From assembly GCF_019320115.1 (NCBI RefSeq), contig NC_089598.1:28243711-28307710 (forward strand): 64,000 bases of DNA. Reading direction: 5' to 3'. Numbering within the stretch: the first letter of the stretch is position 1; every line of letters starts with the position of its first letter. Position numbers and translations under genes: made by a program. Source of the DNA: Miscanthus floridulus (taxonomy: Eukaryota; Streptophyta; Magnoliopsida; Poales; Poaceae). The notes under the pieces were generated by a model. That model searched no databases and was not told the origin of the DNA. It worked only from the letters and a program-made list of their open reading frames with translations. Positions 55,470 to 64,000 of the stretch are shown in pieces.

Positions 55470-57505
55470 TGAAAGGTCCTAATATGGCTAGAGGGGGGGT
55501 GAATAGCCTATTTAAAAATCTACAAATTAACTAGAACAATTTGATTAGTATGACAAATAGCGTAATGCAAACTTGCTCTAGCTCTACAAGGGTTGCAAGC
55601 CACCTATCCAACAATTCTAGTTGCAATGATAACTTAGGCACACAAACTTGCTACTCCAAAGAGCTTAACTAGATGAATGTAAATAATAAAGCAAGCTCTC
55701 AATTCTAATTACACTAAAGAGCTTGTATCAACTAGTTTGCAAGAATGTAAACAAGTAAGTAGGATTATACCGCCGTGTAGGGGATGAACCAATCACAAGA
55801 TGAAGATCAAGCCAATCACTGGGAGAATGCAAATGACAAGAGACAACCGATTTTTCTCCCGAGGTTCACGTGCTTGCCAACACGCTAGTCCCCGTTGTGT
55901 CGACCAACACTTGGTGGTTCGGCGGCTAAGAGGTGTTTCACAAACCTCATCCACACGATTGGACACCGCAAGAACTGACCCACAAGTGAGGTAACTCAAT
56001 GACACGAGCAATTTACTAGAGTTACCTTTCGACGCTCCATCGGGGAAGGTACAACTCTCCTCACAATCACCGAAGGCGGCCACGAACAATCACCAACTCA
56101 TGCTGATCCTTCACCGCTGCTTCAACTGTCTAGGTGGTGGCAACCACCAAGAGGAACAAGCGAAATCCATAGCGCAACACGAATACCAAGTGCCACTAGA
56201 TGCAATCACTTAAGCAATGCACTTGGATTCTCTCCCAATCTCACAATGATGATGGATCAATGATGGAGATGAGTGGGAGGACTTTAGCTAAGCTCACAAG
56301 GCTGCTATGTCAATGAAAATGTGCAAGAGTTATCCCTTGAGCCGGCCATGGGGCTATAAATAGAGCCCCCATCAAATAGAGCCGTTGTACCCCTTCACTG
56401 GGCAAAACACGCTCTGACCGGACGCTGGCCCTCAGCGTCTGGTCACTTGATGGACGCCACGCGTCACCTGCTTCAAACGCTGTTTGTAAGATTTCAACGG
56501 CTACGAAGCTGACCGGACGCTCCGGTCAAAACTGACCGGACGCTGAAGCCCCAGCGTCTGGTCATTTCCAGTAAGCTCCCCGAGGCATGTTTTTTTCGAC
56601 CAGACGTGTCCGGTCCACCTTGACCAGACACATCCAGTGTCCGGTGCTCAACCCTTAGCCACTGTACAGACCAGTCAGTTTGACCGGACACAGAAACCAA
56701 CATCCTGTGCATCTCAGGTCCAGCGTCCGGTGCAACACCGAAACTGGCGACCTCTCTGCCAGCTCGACTGGACGCAGCCTTTCAGCGTCCGATCGCTGAG
56801 TGACCCAGTGTCCGGTCGACCAACTCCATTTCAACTCTAACTTCTTCACCCTTGCTCAAATGTGCCAACCACCAAGAATTTTGCATCCGGCGCAATAGAA
56901 AATAGGCATTTCATTTTCCCAAAAGCGCTGAATCCCGCCGAGCGCTTTTAGGAAAATGAAATGCCTATTTTCTATTGCGCCGGATGCAAAATTCTTGGTG
57001 GTTGGCACATTTGAGCAAGGGTGAAGAAGTTAGAGTTGAAATGGAGAGAGGGACCCAAACCCATCTCAACCCTGCAAACACCTTGTGCACATGTGTTAGC
57101 ATATTTTCACAAATATTATCAAGGGTGTTAGCACTCCACTAGATCCTAAATGCATATGCAATGAGTTAGAGCATCTAGTGGCACTTTGATAACCACATTC
57201 CGATACGAGTTTCACTCCTCTTAATAGTACGGCTATCTATCCTAAATGTGATCACACTCACTAAGTGTCTTGATCACTAAAACAAAATGGCTCCTACATT
57301 TCATACCTTTGCCTTGAGCCTTTTGTTTTTCTCTTTCTTCTTTTCCAAGTTCAAGCATTTGATCATCACCATGCTATCACCATTGTCATGATCTTCGTCA
57401 TTGCTTCATCACTTGGAGTAGTGCTACCTATCTCATAATCATCTTGATAAACTAGGTTAGCACTTAGGGTTTCATCAATTAACCAAAACCAAACTAGAGC
57501 TTTCA
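55470..57505 (-). mobile_element. E9 solo SIRE-like LTR
   Basis: Plus strand TGAAAGGTCCTAATATGGC to CCAAACTAGAGCTTTCA, same family as the E3 LTR. Flanked by an exact 5-bp duplication AAGAT (55465-55469 and 57506-57510). No interior or second LTR, so it arose by LTR-LTR recombination. Contains GACCGGACGC motifs, a TATTTATAG box in a GGGGCT/AGCCCC stem near 56350, and the large inverted repeat below. Confidence 0.95.
56824..57046. repeat. 106-bp near-perfect inverted repeat with 11-base loop
   Basis: Arms 56824-56929 and 56941-57046, with one mismatch found by eye (56920 C against T in the other arm). Spacer GAATCCCGCCG. The outer half of each arm is ordinary LTR sequence (CACCCTTGCTCAAATGTGCC); the inner part (TGCATCCGGCGCAATAGAAA and on) is not in the E3 LTR. 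Confidence 0.95.
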
Positions 57506-57510
57506 AAGAT

Positions 57511-57731
57511 ACTACAATTGCAATGTCAAAGGTCGTTCATTTGCCGTCGGCGACCTCGTTCTCCATAGAAAGCAGAAAACCGAAGGGATGCACAAGCTCT
57601 CCTCCCTCTGGGAAGGGCCTTATGTGGTCAAAGAGGTTACCCAACCAGGGTCTTACCAGCTATCTGACATGGAGGGAATTGATATCCCCAATTCATGGCA
57701 CATTGAGCAACTTATACGTTTCTATCCTTGA
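57511..57731 (+). pseudogene. E8 integrase C-terminal part
   Basis: Continues the integrase after E9: VKGRSFAVGDLVLHRKQKTE, then LSSLWEGPYVVKEVTQPGSY and DIPNSWHIEQLIRFYP, ending in TGA at 57729-57731. No chromodomain follows, as expected for Tat. Confidence 0.88.
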
Positions 57732-58356
57732 AACGCTCTAGATATGTACTCTTCACTGCATAATGAATGAAGTTTTTGTCGCCATAATATGTCTCCATTA
57801 TTTCTCCACTCCAGTTTAATCTCTATTTATGATTACCAGCTCTAAGCTACTCCTTAACAAACTTCGACAATTATACGTGATCTCCATAAATGCTTTGCCC
57901 TGTTTGTCCATACTAAAATATCTTTAAGATATTCCACCAACCATCGAGCAGCAAATGTTCTGCTCTATGTTCTTTGGAGAAAACCCTATCCTCAATCTCT
58001 CCCTATATATGCTATGGGCTCCAGCGCTCTGCGTTATGGGTGGTCGGCTATGGTTCCTCAGTCACGTCTATTCCTCCTACATGTGCATAGGCTCTAGTGC
58101 TCGATGTTATAGAATACGGGCTATCCAAGGTCAAGAGCCTAGTAACGAACTAACTGCTCAGACGCTACTTATACCACGTATAAATGTGTTAGGGTTAACA
58201 AAACATCTCTTTTTCACCGCAAGCGCTAGCAAGCCACCTGAACACGCACATATCCTCTACTTACAACATTTATACAAATACACAAATGTTTGCTTAGGCC
58301 CTCGTGCATTTAATTCCCCTTTCCAATTGTTCCATACAGGTTCCTCTCCACTCAGG
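57732..58356 (+). other. E8 3' region
   Basis: Non-coding between integrase and the antisense gene. Holds the GCGTTATGGGTGGTCGGC block shared with E7 (34340). A 163-codon plus-strand frame at 57955-58446 overlaps the antisense gene and is taken as a shadow. Confidence 0.65.
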
Positions 58357-59083
58357 TTATTGAGCTTGGCCCTCACCGTCTACCTCACTGAACAGATCGA
58401 CATCACCGGCCAGCCTCTTCGCCGTGTCCACCACCTCATCTTTTAGCTGCTCCTCTTTCGTCGCACCCATCCCTCTGGCGAATCTGGCCCCTATCACCCG
58501 AAGATTGATTGTAGGGTAGTGAGACCAGACCACCTCTAGGGCATGCGTCATGATGGAGATAGCGGCGTCTTGGTTGAAGCCTTTGAAGTTCTCCCACGCC
58601 ACCTTGCACCTGTCAATGATGGCGTCCAGATGGGGCGGCCTGTTGTCAGGCTGAGGAGCTACCTCCATATCGATACAGTTGAGCACCGGCCTGACTTCGG
58701 CCACCACGGCATCAAGTTTTCCCCTCTGGACTTTTGCCTCTAGCTCCAGCACGTCGAACTACGCCTTAGTTCTTCGACGGTATTCTGCAGACACCAAAGG
58801 GATCTGTTGAATGAAGAAATCATTATAGCAACAACTCCGACCATGAACTACTCACCTTTCTAGATCCTTGACCAGTTTCTCCACTCACCCAGATGTTTTC
58901 TCCTTCTCCACTTGGAGTTGACCAACGACTTGATGCAACTGGCCGAGCTCCGTATCTTGCTCTACAGACATAATGGTCGACGGCAACATCAAGACTATTC
59001 AGCAATGTAGAACAAATTCACCGATCCACAATACCTTTCTTCTATTCAGAGACACTTTTTAGCTGCTCGGAGGTGCGCTCCAT
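58357..59083 (-). pseudogene. E8 antisense gene, 3' exons
   Basis: This gene lies opposite to E8 gag-pol. The last exon (58803-58357) reads VLELEAKVQRGKLDAVVAEV, then AIIDRCKVAWENFKGFNQDA and GMGATKEEQLKDEVVDTAKR. Upstream pieces are coiled-coil (QLHQVVGQLQVEKEKTSG, then VEKLVKDLE). Between them stand intron-like ends on the minus strand: GTGAGT...CAACAG (58855-58804, 52 bp) and GTATTG...CTGTAG (59034-58962, 73 bp). The reading phase fits across the 73-bp one and is one base off across the 52-bp one. TAG and TGA codons interrupt it. It continues beyond E10 at 63688. Similar extra ORFs are known in Tat elements; function unknown. Confidence 0.68.
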
Positions 59084-59771
59084 TAAAAGATCGAGTTTAG
59101 TTTTGGTGAATTGATAAAACCCTAAGTGCTAACCTAGTTTATCAAAGTGATTATGAGATAGGTAGCACATTCTAAGTGGTGAAGCAAATGAAGATCATGA
59201 CATGATGATGGTGATGCCATGGTGATGATCAAGTACTTGGACTTGGAAAAGGAGAAAGCGAAACAAAAGGCTCAAGGCAAAGGTATAAATGGTAGGAGCC
59301 TTTTTGTTTCGGTGATCAAGACACTTAGCGAGTGTGATCACATTTAGGTTCGATAGCCATACTATTAAGAGGGGTGAAACTCGTATCGAAATATGGTTAT
59401 CAAAGTGCCACTAGATGCTCTAACTCATTGCATTTGCATTTAGGATCTAGTGGAGTGCTAACACCCTTGAAATTTTTTTGTGAAAATATGCTAACACACA
59501 TGTGCACAAGGTGATACACTTGGTGGTTGGCACATTTGAGCAAGGGTAAGAAACTTCACCGGTGGAGTGTCTGCCCATAGAGTGTGGACTGTCTGACGGT
59601 GCCACCAGCACCCTATACAGAAAAGATAGGATTTCATAGAATGCATCGGACGCTGGCTTTAACTCAGCATGACCGAACACGTATGGTCGCAAGTGGAACC
59701 TTACTGGAAATGACCGGACGTTGGGGTCCTATGTCCAGTCACTTTGAGTAGTGGGTCCAGTCACTACTTAA
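59084..59771 (+). repeat. E10 truncated 5' LTR
   Basis: Matches 61912-62600 of the 3' LTR, starting TAAAAGATCGAG (worn TGAAAGCTCGAG), and ends abruptly in ACTTAAATGTAC. The next GATG is shared by LTR and pol at the deletion junction. Confidence 0.9.
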
Positions 59772-60798
59772 ATGTACGATGGGCAAGGTTGACACCACTC
59801 TTTTCATCAAGAAGATTGGAAAAGATTTATTTGTGTAGCAAATCTATGTTGATGACATCATATTTGGATCAACCAATTAAGACTTTTGTGAAAAATTTGG
59901 AAAGATGATGGCTAATGAGTTTGAGGATTCCATGATTGGAGAGTTAAGTTACTTCCTTGGCCTTCAAATCAAGTAATTAAAGAATGGTACATTTGTAAGT
60001 CAAGGCAAGTATATCAAGGACATGATCAAGAAGTTTGGCATGAGTGATAGCAAAGCCATTAGTACACCAATGGGAACAAATGGTAACTTGGATAGTGATG
60101 CAAGTGGCAATATGGTGGATCAAAAATTGTATCGGTCTATGATTGGAAGCCAACTCTATGTGACTGCATCAAGGCCGGATGTCATGTTTAGTGTATGCAT
60201 GTGTGCAAGATTTCAAGCCTCACCAAGAGAAAGTCATTTGAAGGCTACAAAGAGAATACTGAGGTACTTGAAGCATACACAAAATGTTGGTTTGTGGCAT
60301 CCCAAAGGAGCAAAGTTTGAGCTAGTTGGTTACTCTGACTCAGATTATGCGAGATGCAAGGTTGAAAGGAAGAGCACCTCGGGCACATGTCAATTGTTGG
60401 GAAGATCACTTGTTTCATGGTCATCAAAGAAGCAAAATAGTGTTGCATTATCAACCACCGAAGCCGAATACATATCCACCGATAGTTGTTGTGCACAAAT
60501 ACTTTGGATGAAGGCCACTTTGAGTGACTTTGGAATCAAGTTCAAGAAAGTGCCATTGCTATGCGACAATGAGAGTGCAGTCAAGTTGACCAATAATCTG
60601 GTTCAACATGCAAGAACAAAGCACATTGATGTCCGCCACCATTTCATAAGAGATCACCAACAAAAAGGAGACATTTGCATTGAGAGTGTAGGCACCGAAG
60701 ATCAACTTACCGATATATTCACCAAGCCATTGGATGAGAAAAGGTTTTCTAAGCTAAGGAATGAGTTGAACATATTGGATTTCTCAAATATGTGTTAA
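59772..60798 (+). pseudogene. pol: E10 copia reverse transcriptase end and RNase H
   Basis: Starts VDTTLFIKKIGKDLF, then the active site QIYVDDIIFGSTN near 59847-59875, with TAG codons nearby. From 60022 a 258-codon open frame reads MIKKFGMSDSKAISTPMGTN, YRSMIGSQLYVTASRPDVMF, LVGYSDSDYARCKVERKSTS (RNase H Asp), STTEAEYISTDSC (Glu), CDNESAVKL (Asp) and ends ELNILDFSNMC. RNase H looks whole. As the 5' part is gone it cannot be made as a normal polyprotein. Confidence 0.92.
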
Positions 60799-61897
60799 TG
60801 CACCTCCCACTTATATGACATGCCTCTCCTTTGAGCAATCCAAAGTAAAAGTTGATTGGTATGGCATACATCCTTGCTAAGGACATGTTTAGTGCATCTA
60901 GACATCTTTCACATTTAATAGGCTCATTCATGAAAATTAAATGAATTTGATGATTATATGGTACCACTATTGCTTCTATACTTATTTTGGTCTAGTGGTA
61001 GCATATGACATGTTTGTGGGCTTGTAAACCTAGTGTTTGATCTAGAAAATGAGCTATAAGTGTTTAACTCAACATAGTACAAGATAACCCTTATTTGGAG
61101 GTATAAAGAAGCTTGTCATTAGATCAAACCGAGTTAAATATCTTTGGCAAATGATCTAGATTGGACCAAATTTGGGAAAATGATCCTCACCCCATTGATT
61201 GGCATTGATAATCTCAACCTATCTACATTTTAAACCTTTGTGGTCATTGATGACAAAGGGAGAGAAAACAAAGATATATTAGTGTACTAAGATAGTGTAA
61301 AGACAACAAAGGGGGAAAGAAATAAAGATATAAGTGATAGGGGAAGAATTTGACATGGGCAGAGATATGATAAATGAAAGGGATCAATTAAAATTTTGAG
61401 CACACAAGTAGGGGGCGCAAGCTCATGAACTTGTATGGTACATTTAAATGTGCATTTCATATGTTTGCTTGCATGGCACAAGTTTTAAATTTCAATATCC
61501 ATGCTTGTGTGGTGTATGCTTGTTGTAGGTTTGAATGATGAAATGAAAAGCTAGCATGCATAGGTTATCTAGTGATTTCATTTCCAAGTGGTATCGAGCT
61601 AACCATGGTGCTAAGGATGGTATATTGGTGCACTCCGATTGGTATCATGCTTCAAAGGTCCATCTTTTATACCTTAGCATCATTTGGTAAACATTGTCTC
61701 CTATATTTCCTATCTAAGCATATGTGCAAGCTACAATCCAAACACTTAGCACATATGTAGGGGGAGCAATTGCTACCATATGGGGTTCATGAAACTTGTC
61801 CATATTCTTTTACACATGGTAAATATGCTTGGGCAAGCAACATGGATTCAATTGAATTTTAATTCATATCTTTGTATAAGGGTTGTCATCAATTACT
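60799..61897 (+). other. E10 3' untranslated region
   Basis: AT-rich, no ORF of note. Motif order (GATAACCC, GAAGCTTGTCATT, GACAAAGGGAGAG, CACACAAGTAGGGGG) is shared with the E4 interior 28380-29280. Confidence 0.75.
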
Positions 61898-61911
61898 AAA
61901 AAGGGGGAGAT
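61898..61911 (+). promoter_or_regulatory. E10 polypurine tract
   Basis: AAAAAGGGGGAGAT directly before the LTR start at 61912. Confidence 0.88.
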
Positions 61912-63682
61912 TGAAAGCTCGAGTTTGGTTTTGGTGAATTGATAAAACCCTAAGTGCTAACCTAGTTTATCAAAGTGATTATGAGATAGGTAGCACATTC
62001 CAAGTGGTGAAGCAAATGAAGATCATGACATGATGATGGTGATGCCATGGTGATGATCAAGTGCTTGGACTTGGAAAAGGAGAAAGAGAAACAAAAGGCT
62101 CAAGGCAAAGGTATAAATGGTAGGAGCCTTTTTGTTTTGATGATCAAGACACTTAGTGAGTGTAATCACATTTAGGTTTGATAGCCATACTATTAAGAGG
62201 GGTGAAACTCATATCAAAATATGTTTATCAAAGTGCCACTAGATGCTCTAACTCATTGCATTTGCATTTAGGATCTAGTGGAGTGCTAACACCCTTGAAA
62301 TTTTTTTGTGAAAATATGCTAACACACATGTGCACAAGGTGATACACTTGGTGGTTGGCACATTTGAGCAAGGGTAAGAAACTTCATCGGTGAAGTGTCT
62401 GCCCATAGAGTGCAGACAATCTAATGGTGCCACCGGCGCCCTATACATAAAAGATAGGATTTCATAGAATGCGCCGGACGCTGGCTTTAACTCGACGTGA
62501 CCGGACACGTCCGGTCATGAGTAGAACCTTACTGGAAACGATCGGATGCTGGGGTCCTGCATCCAATCACTTTGAGTAGCATGTCCAGTCACTACTTAAA
62601 TGTACTGATGACTGTTGAGATCGGGCGATCAACGTTTGAAGCCGATGACATGTGGCAAGCATCGGGCGACCGGACGCTGGGGTCCTATGTCCGATCGATC
62701 TGACCGGAGCATCCGATCACCCCTAGTTGTGCCCAGTGAAGGCGTACAATGGCTCTATTTCATGGGGGCTTCTATTTAAGCCCCATGGCTAGCTCTAGCT
62801 CACTCTCTTGACCATTTGCATTGACATAGCAACCTAGTGAGCTTAACCAAAGCCCTCCCACTCATCTCCATCATTGATTCAACATCTTTGTGAGATTGGG
62901 AGTGAATCCAAGTGCATTGCTTGAGTGTTTGCATCTAGAGGCACTTGGTGTTCATGTTTCGCTATGGGATTCGCTTGTTACTCTTGGTGGTTGCCGCCAC
63001 CTAGACAGCTTGTAGCGAGGATCGTCAAGCAGAGGTTGGTGATTGTCTCCGGCTCCGATCGTGGTGATTGTGAGGGGTTCTTGATCTTTCCCCAGTAGAG
63101 AGCCAACAGGTACTCTAGTGAATTGCTCATGGCTTGTGTGATCCTCATCTTGTGTTGGTTGTGCGGCACCCTATTGAGGGTTTGGCGTGTGATGCCAATT
63201 AGCGCGTGAACCTCCAAGTGAGTGAATCGCCACAACGAGGACTAGCTTGCCAGCAAGCAAGTGAACCTCGGTAAAAAGTCACTGTGTCATCATTTGATTC
63301 TGAGGTGATTGGTCTTCATTGGTATTCATTCTTGTGATTGATTGGTTCACTCCTCAACTCAGTGGTATAACCATCCTACTGTCTCTCTTTATATTACCGC
63401 AAACTAGTTATCAAGCTCTTTAGTGTAGCTAGTTGTGAGAGCTTGTTAGTTTGGTTAGTGTGGCTCTTTAGTTAGTCTTTGAGAGCACACTAACTTAGTG
63501 TAGTGACATAGCCATTGTGTGGATAGAAACTATAGAAACTAGAATTGGGGTATGTGGCTTGCATTTTTAGTAGGCTAGTGCAACACTTGCTTCGCCTCAT
63601 AATTGTCTAACCAGTTTATTAAGTGTTGTTGTAGAAATTTTTAATAAGCTATTCACCCCCCTCTAGCCATTAGGACCTTTCA
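61912..63682 (+). repeat. E10 3' LTR, 1771 bp
   Basis: TGAAAGCTCGAGTTTGG to GGACCTTTCA. TATTTAAG box in the loop of GGGGCTT/AAGCCCC near 62768-62787. Several GACCGGACGC and GTCCGGTC motifs at 62470-62720. Confidence 0.94.
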
Positions 63683-63687
63683 TCCAT

Positions 63688-64000
63688 CTACTTGGAGGTG
63701 CGCTCCAGATGCTCGGAGATGGTCTTCAAATGCTCAGATAAGGTGCCCTTTTGGTACTCTAGGTCCTTGGTGTTTGATTCAGCAAGATACCTTTCGCGTT
63801 GGGCCCTCTAGACGTTCTTCTCCATCAGTTTCACCGCCTCCCTTAGTTTCTCATTCTCCTCGGTGAGGGGCTCCATCCTCTTGATCAACTACTGCCATTG
63901 TTCGGTAGTCCATGCTATGCCCTGCAAAGCAACAAGATTATAAAAGAACATAGTCTCCAACACCAAAGATGGACACCATTGATGCAACACTAACCTCAAT
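63688..64000 (-). pseudogene. E8 antisense gene, upstream exons (runs off window)
   Basis: On the minus strand a Glu/Lys/Leu-rich coiled coil: EPLTEENEKLREAVKLMEKN, then RYLAESNTKDLEYQKGTLSE and HLKTISEHLERTSK, with TAG codons where CAG is likely (for example after EKNV). An intron-like segment GTTAGT...TTGCAG spans 63994-63922 (73 bp), so exon ends lie at 63995 and 63921. It joins the exon at 59083 once E10 is removed. Confidence 0.65.

Larger units (their letters stand above)
59084..63682 (+). mobile_element. E10 internally deleted SIRE-like copia element
   Basis: Flanked by TCCAT (59079-59083 and 63683-63687). Has the start of a 5' LTR, the last part of pol, a 3' region, a polypurine tract and a full 3' LTR. 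Primer site, gag, protease, integrase and most of reverse transcriptase are missing. The plus-strand orientation and TSD show an insertion into the antisense gene of E8. Confidence 0.94.

Noticed and set aside
57955..58446. 163-codon plus-strand ORF in E8
   Set aside because: No recognised motif; overlaps the antisense exon, which has a better coding pattern, and part is the non-coding block shared with E7.

Overview
The window is plant nuclear DNA made almost entirely of nested LTR retrotransposons; I found no host gene, tRNA, rRNA or CRISPR array. The element types (Tekay/Del-like and Tat-like Ty3/gypsy, SIRE/Maximus-like Ty1/copia, a CACTA-type MITE), the initiator-Met-tRNA primer sites and the many TGACCGGACGC motifs in the copia LTRs suggest a large-genome grass, probably Andropogoneae (sugarcane, Miscanthus or sorghum type). 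The species is an inference. I number the elements E1 to E10.

Layout. E1 (1-8161, minus, runs off the left edge) is a gypsy element with a 3.9 kb LTR. It sits in the RNase H region of E2 (8162-15778, minus, same lineage). E2 sits in the reverse transcriptase of E3 (15779-22136, minus, SIRE-like copia). E3 sits in the 5' LTR of E4 (22137-30598 plus 44655-46728, plus strand), a gag-only copia derivative. The 3' LTR of E4 holds a 586-bp CACTA MITE and E5 (30599-44654, minus, Tat-like gypsy). E5 has lost its protease and integrase core and contains E7 (33578-37979, plus), a non-coding Tat derivative with about 54 copies of a 44-bp repeat. E4 itself interrupts the integrase of E6 (46729-51586, minus, Tat-like). 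The gag of E6 is interrupted by E8 (51587 to beyond 64000, plus, Tat-like). E8 carries a SIRE solo LTR, E9 (55470-57505, TSD AAGAT), in its integrase, and E10 (59084-63682, TSD TCCAT), a deleted SIRE-like element, in its antisense gene. The deepest insertion, E1, is the most intact; the outer ones are worn, often by CAG-to-TAG or TGG-to-TAG changes.

Most striking observation. E1 and E2 each carry an extra ORF between the primer site and gag. Its first residues copy the histone H3 N-terminal tail: E1 matches residues 1-13 exactly and 18 of the first 21, and E2 keeps R2, T3, K4, T6, R8, K9 and S10. A coiled coil and an acidic C-terminus follow. This looks like a retrotransposon-encoded H3-tail mimic kept across two diverged copies. 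Other notable signals: hairpins with a constant GGCAGAA loop and changing stems in the E5 LTRs, a 106-bp near-perfect inverted repeat in E9, an apparently spliced antisense gene in E8, and TATA boxes held in the loops of GC-rich stems.
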